A DNA stretch of 64,000 nt from Streptomyces sp. NBC_01216 (GCF_035994945.1 NZ_CP108677.1:3720001-3784000); one strand, 5' to 3'; shown: positions 24,594 through 33,734, counted from the stretch's first letter. Translations and numbers: made by a program. The notes: generated by a model from the sequence alone, not told the origin.

Positions 24594-25600
24594 ACCAGGT
24601 CCTGGACGGTCACCTGCACCTCGCGGTCGAGGAGTTGAGGCTGCTGGTGGGCATCGTGGACGCCTGCCGGATCACCGGACGCTCCCGGGCGACCCACCAC
24701 CGACGGGCTCACCCCAGGCCGCCGGCGCCCACGCGACCGCGTCCGGCCCCGGTCACCGCACTGTCGGCCACCGAGCGGGCCGCGGTGCTGGCGCTGATGA
24801 ACAGCGACGAGTACGCGGAGCTGCCGCCGGCGCAGATCTACGCCCGCGAACTGGACGAGGGGCGCTACCACTGCTCAGAGCGCACGATGTACCGGATCCT
24901 GAAGGAGGCCGGGCAGGACGGCGAGCGGCGCCGGATCGCCACCCACGGCGCCAAGACCGTGCCCGAGCTGGTCGCCACCGCGCCTTCGCAGGTGTTCACC
25001 TGGGACATCACGAAGCTGGCCGGTCCGGACAAGGGCATCTGGTACCACGCCTACGTCATCATCGACATCTACAGCCGTTACATCGTCGGCTGGACGGTGG
25101 AGCGGGCCGAATCGGCCGAGCGGGCCGAGGAGTTGATCCGCGAGACCATCGAGCGCAACGGCATCGTGCCCGAGACCGTGCATGCCGACCGGGGCACCTC
25201 CATGACCTCCAAGAAGGTCTCGCAACTGCTGATGGACCTCGGAGTCACCCGCAGTCACTCACGCCCCAAGGTCAGCAACGACAATCCCTACAGCGAGGCA
25301 CACTTCAAGACCACCAAGTACCAGAGCGACTTCCCGCAGAGGTTCGACTCGCTGACGCACGCCCGGGAGTGGATGGACGGCTTCATCAGCTACTACAACC
25401 ACGTCCACCGACACTCCGGGATCGGCTACCACACACCGGCCAGCGTGCACTTCGGCACTGCAGAGCTGGTACGCGAGCAACGAGCCGTCACCCTCCAAGC
25501 GGCCTACGAACGGCATCCGGAGCGGTTCAACCGACGCCCCGTCCCGCCATCGATCCCCCGCCAGACATGGATCAACGATCCCACCGGGTGTGTCCAGTAG
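24551..25600 (+). CDS. IS3-family transposase OrfB
   Basis: rve-type integrase: QVFTWDITKLAGPDKGIWYH (first Asp), VHADRGTSMTSKKVSQLL (second Asp), SRPKVSNDNPYSEAHFKTTKYQ (Glu), YYNHVHRHSGIGYHTP. The domain is complete, but expression depends on frameshifting from the interrupted orfA, so it is probably silent. The start given is the presumed frameshift point. Confidence 0.8.
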   Translation, partial: NTRALAVTLQGRGLNQVLDGHLHLAVEELRLLVGIVDACRITGRSRATHHRRAHPRPPAPTRPRPAPVTALSATERAAVLALMNSDEYAELPPAQIYARELDEGRYHCSERTMYRILKEAGQDGERRRIATHGAKTVPELVATAPSQVFTWDITKLAGPDKGIWYHAYVIIDIYSRYIVGWTVERAESAERAEELIRETIERNGIVPETVHADRGTSMTSKKVSQLLMDLGVTRSHSRPKVSNDNPYSEAHFKTTKYQSDFPQRFDSLTHAREWMDGFISYYNHVHRHSGIGYHTPASVHFGTAELVREQRAVTLQAAYERHPERFNRRPVPPSIPRQTWINDPTGCVQ

Positions 25601-25625
25601 ACGGCTGATCCAGTTTTTGTAGGGG

Positions 25626-26915
25626 TCAGTTGGCGGCCGGGGTGAGCCGGCCTTCGAAGGCGATCTGGAAGGCGTTCAGGGGCGCCTTCCAGCGCATGGT
25701 CCACCGCTTGCGGCCCTTGCCGGTCGGGTCCAGCGACATGAGGGCCATGTAGACGCACTTCATGGCCGCGGCCTCGTTGGGGAAATGGCCGCGGGCGCGT
25801 ACTGCCTTGCGGATGCGGGCGTTGACGGACTCGATCGCGTTCGTCGAGCAGATGACCTTGCGGATCTCGACGTCGAAGGAGAGGAAGGGCACGAACTCGG
25901 CCCAGGCGTTCTCCCAGAGCCGGATGACCGCCGGGTACTTCTTGCCCCAGGCTTCCTGGAACTCGCCGAACCGCTCGGTCGCGGCGGCTTCGTTCGGCGC
26001 CGTGTAGACGGGCTTCAACGCCTTGGCGATCTTGTCCCAGTCCTGTCGGGCCGCGTGCCGGAAGGAGTTCCGCAGCAGATGAACGACACAGGTCTGCACA
26101 ATCGTTCGAGGCCAGACGGCCTCCACCGCCTCGGGCAGGCCCTTCAGTCCGTCGCAGACCAGCATCAGGACATCGTCGACGCCCCTGTTCTTCAGGTCCG
26201 TGAACACGCTCAGCCAGTACTTCGCGCCCTCGCCGCCGTCACCGGCCCAGATCCCCAGGATGTCGCGGTGGCCCTCGGCGGTCACGGCCATGACGACGTA
26301 GATCGGACGGTTTGCCACCTGCCCGTCCCGGATCTTGACGTTGATCGCATCCACGAACAGCACCGGATAGACGCGGTCCAGGGGGCGGTTGGACCATTCC
26401 GCCATCCCGTCCATCACCCTGTCGGTGATCGTGGAGATGGTCGCCTTGGACACGCTCGCGCCGTAGACCTCGGCCAGGTGGGCGGAGATTTCCCCGTGCG
26501 TCAGTCCCTTCGCGGACAGCGACAGCACCATTTCGTCCACCCCGGACAGGCGCCGCTGCCGCTTCTTGACGATGGCCGGCTCGAACGTTCCGGCCACGTC
26601 CCGGGGGACCTTGACCTCGACCGGGCCGACATCGGTCAGCACCGTCTTCGCCCGCGTCCCGTTGCGGCTGTTGCCACTGCCCCGACCTTCGGCGTCATGC
26701 TTCTCGTATCCGAGGTGATCGGTGATCTCGCCCTCCAGGGCGGACTCCAGCACCCGCTTGGTCAGCTGCTGGAGCAGCCCACCCTCCCCAGTCAGCTGCA
26801 GGCCCTCCGACCGGGCCCGATCCACGAGCATCGCAACCAACTGCTCGTCACTCGCCGCCACGGCCCCCGCCGTCGGCTCGCTGCCCGGTATCTGCTCGAT
26901 GGTCGTGTCGCTCAT
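25626..26915 (-). CDS. IS256-family transposase
   Basis: 429 aa, full length. LGYEKHDAEGRGSGNSRNGT, VPRDVAGTFEP, VLFVDAINVKIRDGQVANRP (first Asp), VLMLVCDGLKGLPEAVEAVW (second Asp), ICSTNAIESVNARIRKAVR (Glu). Ends abut the IS3 element on the left; I could not define convincing inverted repeats, so the copy may be trimmed at one end. Confidence 0.95.
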   Translation of the reverse strand: MSDTTIEQIPGSEPTAGAVAASDEQLVAMLVDRARSEGLQLTGEGGLLQQLTKRVLESALEGEITDHLGYEKHDAEGRGSGNSRNGTRAKTVLTDVGPVEVKVPRDVAGTFEPAIVKKRQRRLSGVDEMVLSLSAKGLTHGEISAHLAEVYGASVSKATISTITDRVMDGMAEWSNRPLDRVYPVLFVDAINVKIRDGQVANRPIYVVMAVTAEGHRDILGIWAGDGGEGAKYWLSVFTDLKNRGVDDVLMLVCDGLKGLPEAVEAVWPRTIVQTCVVHLLRNSFRHAARQDWDKIAKALKPVYTAPNEAAATERFGEFQEAWGKKYPAVIRLWENAWAEFVPFLSFDVEIRKVICSTNAIESVNARIRKAVRARGHFPNEAAAMKCVYMALMSLDPTGKGRKRWTMRWKAPLNAFQIAFEGRLTPAAN

Positions 26916-27030
26916 CTGGCGTCTCCTTGATCATCGGATCCGCCGATCATTGAACACTCCCATCCCACCAAGCGACGCCATGAACCGTTCCGGGTTTGGT
27001 AGGGACTCGATCATTTGAGAGGATCGAGTC

Positions 27031-27357
27031 ATGGCACGTTCTTCCCATTACCCGCTTGAGCTGCGCCGTCGTGCGGTGCGGATGGTCGCCGAGGTGCGGC
27101 CGGATTACGACACCGAGTGGGCCGCGTTGAAAGCGGTCGCCCAGAAGCTGGGCATCGGCACGACCGAGACGCTCCGCAAGTGGGTGAGGCAGGACCAGGT
27201 CGACGCCGGAGTGCGTCCTGGCGTGACCACCGAGGAATCGGCCGAGCTGAAGCGACTGAAGAAGGAGAACGCCGAGCTCAAGCGGGCGAACGAGATCCTG
27301 AAAGCCGCGGCGTCTTTCTTCGCGGCCGAGCTCGACCGGCCACACACACGCTCGTAG
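27031..27357 (+). CDS. IS3-family OrfA
   Basis: 108 aa. HTH YPLELRRRAVRMVAEVRPDY...TTETLRKWVRQDQ plus coiled-coil ESAELKRLKKENAELKRANE. The end region KAAASFFAAEL overlaps orfB in the -1 frame (slippery TCTTTCTTC near 27313). Confidence 0.93.
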   Translation: MARSSHYPLELRRRAVRMVAEVRPDYDTEWAALKAVAQKLGIGTTETLRKWVRQDQVDAGVRPGVTTEESAELKRLKKENAELKRANEILKAAASFFAAELDRPHTRS

Positions 27358-28283
27358 CGTTCATCGACGAGCACAAGGGCCGCTTCGGCGGTGTCGAGCC
27401 GATCTGCCGCGTGCTGACGATGCACGACTGCAAGATCGCCCCCTCCACCTACTACGCCCACCACCAACGCCAGGCCGCACCGTCCGCCAGGACCGTGCGG
27501 GACAGCGAGCTGAAAGAGCTGATCCAGCACGTCTACGACACCAACTACCGCGTCTACGGGGCGAGGAAGATCTGGCGGGAGCTGAACCGGCAGGGCGTCA
27601 CGGTGGCCCGCTGCACCGTCGAGCGCCTGATGCGGGAACTCGGCATCGCAGGAGCGGTCCGCGGCAGACGTGTGATCACCACGCTTCCCGGCGGCCAGGC
27701 CGACCGGGCCCCCGACCTTGTGGACCGGGACTTCATCGCCGGCGCCCCGAACCGCTGCTGGGTCGCGGACTTCACCCACGTGAAGACCTGGGCCGGCGTC
27801 GTCTACGTCGCCTTCGTCGTGGACACCTTCTCCCGCCGGATCGTCGGCTGGTCCGCGGCCACCGTGAAGGAGACGGTCTTCGTGCTGGACGCCCTGGAGA
27901 TGGCGATCTGGCAGCGCGACCGCGACCAACACCCCGTTCAGCCAGGCGAGTTGATCCATCACTCGGACGCCGGGTCGCAGTACACGAGTTTCCGGCTCGC
28001 CGAGCACCTGGACGCAGCCGGCATCGCCGCCTCGATCGGCTCGGTCGGCGACGCCTATGACAACGCTTTGATGGAGAGCACGATCGGCCTGTTCAAGACC
28101 GAGCTGATCAAGCCCCGACGGCCATGGAAGACGCTGTCCGACGTCGAGCTCGCCACCGCCGAGTACGTCGACTGGTACAACCACCGACGACTCCACGGTG
28201 AGATAGGCCACGTCCCGCCCGTCGAATACGAGAACAACCACTACCGAGCAACCACGAAACCCCAGGTCACAACCAACATCTGA
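27315..28283 (+). CDS. IS3-family OrfB transposase
   Basis: Read by frameshift from orfA; start given is approximate. HTH_21 region HKGRFGGVEPICRVLTMHD, RVYGARKIWRELNRQG; catalytic NRCWVADFTHVKTWAGVVY (Asp), IHHSDAGSQYTSFRLAEHL (Asp), DAYDNALMESTIGLFKTEL (Glu). Complete and probably active. Confidence 0.93.
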   Translation, partial: FLRGRARPATHTLVAFIDEHKGRFGGVEPICRVLTMHDCKIAPSTYYAHHQRQAAPSARTVRDSELKELIQHVYDTNYRVYGARKIWRELNRQGVTVARCTVERLMRELGIAGAVRGRRVITTLPGGQADRAPDLVDRDFIAGAPNRCWVADFTHVKTWAGVVYVAFVVDTFSRRIVGWSAATVKETVFVLDALEMAIWQRDRDQHPVQPGELIHHSDAGSQYTSFRLAEHLDAAGIAASIGSVGDAYDNALMESTIGLFKTELIKPRRPWKTLSDVELATAEYVDWYNHRRLHGEIGHVPPVEYENNHYRATTKPQVTTNI

Positions 28284-28310
28284 GATCTCTACCGAACCCG
28301 GAACGGTTCA

Positions 28311-28619
28311 TTCCACGGCAATTCCACGTACTGGAGGCACCTGAAGTCTAGCGGCACCATTCCACCTGACTCCAAGGAAGCCTACGATCAGGCTGCCCAG
28401 AAGTTGAGGAGTCTGGCCGGACTTACCCTCGATGACGACGTCCGAGACTTGGTCGATACCGCCAACGACACGGTCAGTCAACTGAACCTTGGAGTGGTGA
28501 CACAGAGTGGCACCCCCCGGAAGACCGTTCCACAGGCGCGCTACGACCTTGAACGGGCGCAGTACGCGGCGGCCTCACGACTGCGAGAGGTCTACAAGAC
28601 AAACGGCAACTCCGCATAG
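28311..28619 (+). pseudogene. IS-truncated gene, C-terminal remnant
   Basis: Open from the IS3 right end: NSTYWRHLKSSGTIPPDSKE, then LAGLTLDDDVRDLVDTANDT and YDLERAQYAAASRLREVYK to a stop at 28619. The coding part upstream of 28311 is missing; no matching sequence is seen left of the IS. Family not recognised. Confidence 0.5.
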
Positions 28620-28726
28620 CCGCAACTGACCACCGGCGGTTGTGACCTGCGGCCGCGCCGGCGTCGCGCAGCCACCCTCGGACGCCGCCTCGTAGGCTGG
28701 CGCTGCTGCCCCGGCCGATCGGGACC

Positions 28727-29371
28727 CTAGGGGGTGTGCGTGCCCTCAGTCTTCGGTGCTGCCGCCTGTGCCCGTGTGCCGTTCATCGCGGCGTTGTCGC
28801 GCGCGGTGTGAGCTCGCTCCTGGATGCTGGTGCCGAACTCGCTCCATCCGAAGAACATCGCTATAAACGCGGCCCCCGTTGCCGTCGCGAAGGCCGCCGT
28901 GGCCAATAGGCGGGCCATGCTCGCTGGTGGGTACGCGAAGATCCTCACGTGGGTGTCTATTGCGAGGTCGGCGCAACGCCCGGCCCACAATTCGAAGCCT
29001 TGCGCGGCCCGCGCGAGGAGCACCGCCAAAGCCGCGAAGAAGAGGGCAGTGAACAGCAGCCCTCCTCCGCTACGTTCGAGCCAGCCAGCATGCGTTTCCC
29101 CGCCGAGGGGCTTGCCTTGGATGGCCAGGCGGAAAAACCCGGCACCGCAGGCGGCGGTCAGGAAGAGGGAGACAACGAGAGGCGTGCCAATGCCGTCGTA
29201 GTCGTCATCTGGGAGGCTGGATCGGCTCTCTCTGTCCGACGAGGTGCGGCGGTGGGAGGGTGCGAAGTTATTGACGATGTAGCCAAAGAAATTCCCGCCC
29301 ACGAAGGTACCCGGGCCGCGGTTCGTCTGGTTGACGACCTTCTTGTGGTCCTCGGGAGGGGGCTCGGTCAC
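28727..29371 (-). CDS. Membrane protein with N-terminal Gly-rich motif (second of pair)
   Basis: 214 aa from GTG 29371, overlapping the stop of the preceding gene. Residues ~14-34 read NQTNRGPGTFVGGNFFGYIV; a short acidic linker follows, then four hydrophobic segments (PLVVSLFLTAACGAGFF, GLLFTALFFAALAVLLAR, RLLATAAFATATGAAFIAMF among them). The Gly-rich motif is shared with its partner, suggesting the two interact through it. Function unknown. Confidence 0.65.
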   Translation of the reverse strand: MTEPPPEDHKKVVNQTNRGPGTFVGGNFFGYIVNNFAPSHRRTSSDRESRSSLPDDDYDGIGTPLVVSLFLTAACGAGFFRLAIQGKPLGGETHAGWLERSGGGLLFTALFFAALAVLLARAAQGFELWAGRCADLAIDTHVRIFAYPPASMARLLATAAFATATGAAFIAMFFGWSEFGTSIQERAHTARDNAAMNGTRAQAAAPKTEGTHTP

Positions 29372-29742
29372 GCGGTGGGCCCGCCGTGGTTGATCGTCAG
29401 ACCGCCGTGGTTGTCACCGCCGATGAAGACACCCTCCCCCGTGTTGTGCTGGTTGTAGACCGTGGGCCCGGTGGCGGTCAGGGCCTTGAACTCGGTGATC
29501 GCCTCCGGGAAGGCGTCGAGGTGCGCGTGGAGGAGCGGGATCACGCGCTCGGCGAGCTCCTCCGGCGTGGCCTCCTGATCGTCAAGCATGGCGATCACAG
29601 CGTCCTGCTCGGCAGCCGTTCCACGATGCATGAGCGTACGCACCTTCGTGCGGACCCAAGTGGCTCCGCTGGTGATGGCTCCGGCGGCCAGAGTGCCACC
29701 CGCCCCGCCAGCGACCTCAAGAGCAAAATCCGGAAGACTCAC
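29368..29742 (-). CDS. Small protein with C-terminal Gly-rich motif (first of pair)
   Basis: 124 aa from GTG 29742 (AAGGGGA upstream). N-terminal Gly/Ala segment VAGGAGGTLAAGAITSGATW may be membrane-active; middle helices TAAEQDAVIAMLDDQEATPEELAERVIP; C-terminus YNQHNTGEGVFIGGDNHGGL, the same N-Q-x-N-x-G-x-G-x-F-x-G-G pattern as the downstream membrane protein. Coupled to it by a GTGA overlap. Not assigned to a family. Confidence 0.6.
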   Translation of the reverse strand: MSLPDFALEVAGGAGGTLAAGAITSGATWVRTKVRTLMHRGTAAEQDAVIAMLDDQEATPEELAERVIPLLHAHLDAFPEAITEFKALTATGPTVYNQHNTGEGVFIGGDNHGGLTINHGGPTA

Positions 29743-29917
29743 GGCAGTTGATTCCCCTTGGTCGTACAGATGAGAGCCACACGGTACCGGCGGGCACGTC
29801 GCGTGGACGGGCCTTTCAAACATGTTGTCCGTCGCCGGGACGTCTGACGACGGCCCGGCTCCCTGTCGCTGCACGAAGCGCGTCATTGCCAGACCGCAGC
29901 CACGCTCCAAGCAGGAC

Positions 29918-29955
29918 AGCCCGGACAGCTTTCCTCGGAGCTGTCCGGGCTTTTT
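29918..29955 (+). terminator. Strong hairpin with T-run
   Basis: 13-bp perfect stem AGCCCGGACAGCT / AGCTGTCCGGGCT, 8-nt loop, then TTTTT on the plus strand. It lies between two minus-strand genes, so it may act mainly as a transcription barrier; on the minus strand the T-run is lacking. Confidence 0.7.
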
Positions 29956-30009
29956 CGCTGGTCAGAGCCACAGTGGGACAGATGGGACAGCCGGCCCTGC
30001 AACGGCTGA

Positions 30010-30585
30010 TCACTCAGGGGCAACCTGACGCCAGATCCGCATGCAGGTTGGTGCGTCCTTCAAAATGCCCACCTCGGCGCCAAAGGACCGTCCATCGGGG
30101 TGGCTGAAGGCAAAGTGGAAGCTGCGGTTCGCTGCGTCAGTCTCGGATCGAGACAGCGTGAGGCTGTCGCCCTCCACGCCGTACTGACTCGCGATGCGTT
30201 GCTTCGCCACCGCAACAGCGGTCTCCTCTGAGATCACATCCCCCCAGTGGTCGCCCTGAGAGCGTCCCCGGAGCTTTGAGTAGAGCTCCTTGACTGCCGC
30301 GGAGACAGCTAGCGTTGCAACGCCTCCCAGGCCGCTGGAGCTCATCTCAAGGACGAACTCCATGAACGAAGATGAGGCACCCCAGTTGGTGACGCCCTGC
30401 CGAGCACTGATGTGACTCATGACCGGGTACTCGGCTCCAGGGAGCCACGTCAGAGCCTCAAGTTCCTTGATGACGTCGTCCGCCGGCATCTGGAAGGTAT
30501 CGAGGCTGAGAACCCAAACCTGGTCTGGTTCCGACGTGGGGTGTTCGGTGAGCTTCACGACGAAGGTAGCTGTTATGTATTCCAC
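30010..30585 (-). CDS. Hypothetical protein
   Basis: 191 aa from GTG 30585 (GGAGAA just upstream). Begins VEYITATFVVKLTEHP, with a central hydrophobic patch SSGLGGVATLAVSAAVKELY and a C-terminal beta-rich part SFHFAFSHPDGRSFGAEVG. No family recognised; codon use is normal for the genus. Lower local GC than the core genes and its place in element D suggest accessory DNA. Confidence 0.55.
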   Translation of the reverse strand: MEYITATFVVKLTEHPTSEPDQVWVLSLDTFQMPADDVIKELEALTWLPGAEYPVMSHISARQGVTNWGASSSFMEFVLEMSSSGLGGVATLAVSAAVKELYSKLRGRSQGDHWGDVISEETAVAVAKQRIASQYGVEGDSLTLSRSETDAANRSFHFAFSHPDGRSFGAEVGILKDAPTCMRIWRQVAPE

Positions 30586-31221
30586 TGTTCTCCGCTGCTC
30601 ATCGCTTGGGTAGTTCGCAGCAGAGTAGCCACTGATGGGTGGCCATACGGGGGTTTTGTGGGCCTCACCTCGGCCACCACCCACCTAACTCCCTTCCCGT
30701 CTGCCGTCGACCCACACACCGTGGAGCGGGCCCGGTGCCGTGTCCTCCCGAGCAGGCGAACTCCTGACGTGACCTGGGAGTGCACTCCCAGGTTTCCCGT
30801 CGAGGCATGAGCCGGACCACCGCCCACATCGGCGGGCTCCGGGGCGCGCAGTTAGCCGCCGCGGCGGATTCCCTGCCGACGCGGTCTGCAATTACGAGAA
30901 GGCTGGCTTGCTGTCCGCCCTGTGACGCACGGCAGCCAGCTATCGCACCAGCGACGAGGCCGCCGTCGACGGCTGAACTCACCCAGGGTGGCTAGTGTCG
31001 GGGCAGCGGCTGCGCGGGATTCGCGACCTGCCGGCCATCCGCAACACCGGCAGTCCGGAGCGGGCCTGCCAGTCCTGACCCTTGGCGGAGCGTGCGGGGT
31101 GGTCCCGTCCGAACGAGGCCGGACGCAACCAGAAGTGCAACCAGACCTTGTTCGTCACCCGGAACCGAGCGGTTGCGACACAATCCGGCAGCGCGCCGAT
31201 TCGAGACACCCGGGACAGCGC
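30586..31221. other. 636-bp gap with a perfect 22-bp palindrome
   Basis: No gene is supported. The one structured feature is a perfect palindrome at 30772-30793 (see separate entry). Confidence 0.5.
30772..30793. repeat. Perfect 22-bp palindrome
   Basis: ACCTGGGAGTG followed directly by its complement CACTCCCAGGT, no spacer. In a long non-coding gap; could be a regulator or recombinase site. Confidence 0.6.
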
Positions 31222-31827
31222 TCAGACGGGGGCAGGGACCACGGCCTCCTGCACCTCCACCAGCTGGAGCACTCGCTCCATCTCGGCGAAGACACCGTCC
31301 GGGTCACCGGCCTTGAGGATCATCAGGATCACTTCATCGAGGAATCGACTGAGCGTTTCGCTGCTGGTCTTCTTCTCTTCCTCGATGTACTTCAGGGCGT
31401 GGGCCACCTTCGGCCGGGCGGCGGTGAAGGCACTGGGCAGCAGTTGGAGAGCGTCAGCCAGGTCCCAGCCCTCCGGGACGCAGTAGGACGCCTGCGCCAT
31501 GTCATCGCCGAAGATCTTCACTACGGGTTCCGTGATCCGCGGCCCACTGGTGAACTGCACGTCCAGGAACAGCTTCGACGCTGCGCGAAACAGGGCCGTC
31601 AGGTCCATTGCGTGCCCTTCGAGGATCACCTCAGAGATGGTGATCCCTTCACAGGAGAGGCGAACGCGGCCGAGGTAGACAGCCATCTCGACGGAGGTCC
31701 GCTGTGGGTCGTAGGTCGAGATGACGCGGTCTCCGTCGTAACGCGCCATGATCGGCATCTCCTGCCGACCGTCACCCCGATGCACGTGGAGCGGTGCAAC
31801 GCGAAGGCCCTCAAGCGACTGCGTCAT
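31222..31827 (-). CDS. Hypothetical protein (second of pair)
   Basis: 201 aa; ATG 31827 overlaps the preceding stop. N-terminal half is beta-rich (IMARYDGDRVISTYDP, VRLSCEGITISEVILEG), C-terminal half helical (FTAARPKVAHALKYIEEEKK, FAEMERVLQLVEVQEAV). Not recognised. Operon with the next upstream gene. Confidence 0.6.
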   Translation of the reverse strand: MTQSLEGLRVAPLHVHRGDGRQEMPIMARYDGDRVISTYDPQRTSVEMAVYLGRVRLSCEGITISEVILEGHAMDLTALFRAASKLFLDVQFTSGPRITEPVVKIFGDDMAQASYCVPEGWDLADALQLLPSAFTAARPKVAHALKYIEEEKKTSSETLSRFLDEVILMILKAGDPDGVFAEMERVLQLVEVQEAVVPAPV

Positions 31828-32264
31828 GAGGACATCTCCGTCCGCCGCCAGCTCCGCTGGGAGACGTCTCGGTGATCACCGCTGTGGCCGTGCTGTCGGG
31901 TACACGGCAGGCGATCGGGGAAGGTGTCGTCGGTGTCGGACTGGCCATCGAGGCGGTCACCGGTCAGCGGATCGTGACCCGGGCGGCGCTCCAGACACTC
32001 GGAACCGACGCAGTTGGAGAGGAACTTTCGCAAGGGGCTGGGCTCGACACTGGCACGCTGGTCGGCGATGGCCCTCAGTGCCGCGGGAACGATTTCGCGG
32101 AGCGCCTCGACAGCAGCCAGCGGGTCGTCGGCCTGCTGACAAACGGCGGCCAGGTCCTCGGCCACCTTCGCGATGAGTAGTTCTCCGATGGGCGTGATGC
32201 GACCGTCTTGGACGACGAGGGTGTCCGGAGGGATCGCGTCGAGATCTATGCCGGCGGTGGTCAT
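31824..32264 (-). CDS. Hypothetical protein with C-terminal Cys/His motif (first of pair)
   Basis: 146 aa from ATG 32264 with GAAGAAGGA upstream. Helical middle (LLIAKVAEDLAAVCQQADDP, PAALRAIADQRASVEPSP) and the tail CTRQHGHSGDHRD, a short C-x-H-x-H-x3-H stretch common at the ends of small actinobacterial accessory proteins. Overlaps the next gene by 4 bp. Confidence 0.6.
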   Translation of the reverse strand: MTTAGIDLDAIPPDTLVVQDGRITPIGELLIAKVAEDLAAVCQQADDPLAAVEALREIVPAALRAIADQRASVEPSPLRKFLSNCVGSECLERRPGHDPLTGDRLDGQSDTDDTFPDRLPCTRQHGHSGDHRDVSQRSWRRTEMSS

Positions 32265-32690
32265 GCAACGGTCCTTCTTCTCTTCCGTGGGCGCGAGGCG
32301 GATGCCTCTGCTGGAGGAGCCTCGCGGCAAGCCTGCTGGCCGGTCAGACACTGCTGCTTCGTATGGGGGCATCGCTGTCAAAGATGGTCAGTTGGAGTGC
32401 AAAGAGTGCTTCGATGAGAGATTTGGCCTCGATCAGCTCTGGACCGGTGGCGGGTTGATGGCGATGTCAGCGGATGGTGAGACGTTGGCGCGGGGCGATC
32501 AGGGCATGGCCTTGCGGACGAAGGCTTCGACCTGTGTGGAGGTGCGGGCATGGCACTGGGCGGCGACGTCGACGTAGTTGTAGCCGTAATCGACAAAGGC
32601 GCGAGGCGACTCCATGCTCCGGGTGATGGGTGAGGACCCTGCCGTTTCGGTCAATGACATCGGCGTTCTGCTCTGGCCCGCACGTCAAGA
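32265..32690. other. Gap with a gene remnant
   Basis: A minus-strand frame ending at 32499 (MESPRAFVDYGYNYVDVAAQ then TQVEAFVRKAMP) looks like the C-terminal end of a small gene without a supported start. Nothing else is seen. Confidence 0.35.
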
Positions 32691-33734
32691 TCAGGTGAAT
32701 GCCCCCTGGCGGAAGGCGTTACGGACGTCTGTCAGGGGCTGGCGGTCGCGGGTGTAGTAGAGCTTGTTGGTCAGCAGCACCGCCCACCGGTCCTGGGCAG
32801 GGGAGATCCACATGCCGGTGCCGGTGAAGCCGTAGTGGACCCAAACGTCCTGCTCGTCGGTGGTGCCGGGGGCCGGGTGCCAGAACAGGCCGCGTTCCGG
32901 CTGTAGGCCGCCGGTCTGCACGGTGAGGGAGTGGGCGCTCCACTCGGCGCCGAAGCCGGCCTCGGTGGGGGCCGTGGTGTGGTCGAGCATGTAGCGGAGG
33001 AAGGCGGCCAGGTCGTCGAGGACGGTGAAGGTGCCGGCGATGCCGCAGACTCCGCCGAGGAGCCGGGCGGAGAAGTCGTGGGCGGTGCCCTTGAGATGGG
33101 TTCCGGTGTCCTGGTCGAGTTCGGTGGGGGCGCATCGGGCGGCGATGTCGGCGGGCAGCGGGCCGAAGCGGGTGGAGTCCATGCCCAGCGGGCGCCAGGT
33201 CCTCGTCTCGCAGAGCTGGTCGAGGGGCCGGCAGGAGAGGTGTTCGGCGAGGTAGCCGAGGATGAGGGCGGCCCGGTCGGTGTACTCGACGGCTTCGCCG
33301 GGCGGTCGGTTGAGGGCTTCGTGCAGGACTCCGCGGCGGATGGCGGCGGGGTCGGTGCCGTAGAGGTGCTTCAGCTGGGCCCGGAGGGGGAGGCCGGCGG
33401 TGTGGGTCAGGAGCTGGCGGGCGGTCACAGCGCCGAGGGGGTGGCCGGTGACCTCGTCCCAGAAGGTGCCGAGCGGGGCGTCGAGGTCGAGGACGCTGTC
33501 CTCCCACAGGGCTCCGGTGGAGGCCCAGACCGCGAGGATCTTGGTGAGGCTGGCGGCGTCGAAGACGGTGTCCGGCCGCATCTTCACGTCCGGTTCGTCG
33601 GGGTCCAGGACGCCGGTGGCGCCCGTCGCCCGAATTCCGCCGGAGTCGCCGACGGCCCACACCGCGCCCGGGTAGACCTTGTCGCGGACGCCTTCGCTCA
33701 GCAGGTGCTCGATGCGATCGGTGCGGTACGGCAT
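32691..33734 (-). CDS. Serine hydrolase (class C beta-lactamase / DD-peptidase family)
   Basis: 347 aa from ATG 33734 (AGGGAG upstream). Nucleophile motif in FDAASLTKILAVWA (SxxK), second motif YTD in EAVEYTDRAALILGY, third HYGFTG in place of KTG. TARQLLTHTAGLP is typical of the family. No signal peptide, so probably cytoplasmic esterase or peptidase rather than secreted lactamase. It follows the nucleotide/sugar operon on the same strand after a 94-bp gap and may belong to it. Confidence 0.88.
   Translation of the reverse strand: MPYRTDRIEHLLSEGVRDKVYPGAVWAVGDSGGIRATGATGVLDPDEPDVKMRPDTVFDAASLTKILAVWASTGALWEDSVLDLDAPLGTFWDEVTGHPLGAVTARQLLTHTAGLPLRAQLKHLYGTDPAAIRRGVLHEALNRPPGEAVEYTDRAALILGYLAEHLSCRPLDQLCETRTWRPLGMDSTRFGPLPADIAARCAPTELDQDTGTHLKGTAHDFSARLLGGVCGIAGTFTVLDDLAAFLRYMLDHTTAPTEAGFGAEWSAHSLTVQTGGLQPERGLFWHPAPGTTDEQDVWVHYGFTGTGMWISPAQDRWAVLLTNKLYYTRDRQPLTDVRNAFRQGAFT

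Larger units (their letters stand above)
23080..25612 (+). mobile_element. IS3-family element interrupted by an IS5-family element
   Basis: Ends TGATCAGTTAGCC...GGTGGAC (left) and the imperfect inverted partner GTCC...CTGATCCA (right). orfA begins ATGACCAGCA at about 23125, is cut after four codons by the IS at 23139-24219, and resumes at 24224. Confidence 0.7.
26981..28310 (+). mobile_element. Intact IS3-family element
   Basis: 25-bp terminal inverted repeats, TGAACCGTTCCGGGTT... at 26981 and the complement ...AACCCGGAACGGTTCA ending 28310 (two mismatches). Both orfs are intact. Flanks are not identical (CCA / TTC), so adjacent rearrangement may have followed insertion. Confidence 0.9.

Noticed and set aside
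26981..28310. Target duplication of the second IS3
   Set aside because: The flanking triplets differ (CCA and TTC), so none can be claimed.
29918..29955. Terminator of the 30010-30585 gene
   Set aside because: The T-run is on the plus strand, opposite to that gene, so it was called only as a plus-strand hairpin.
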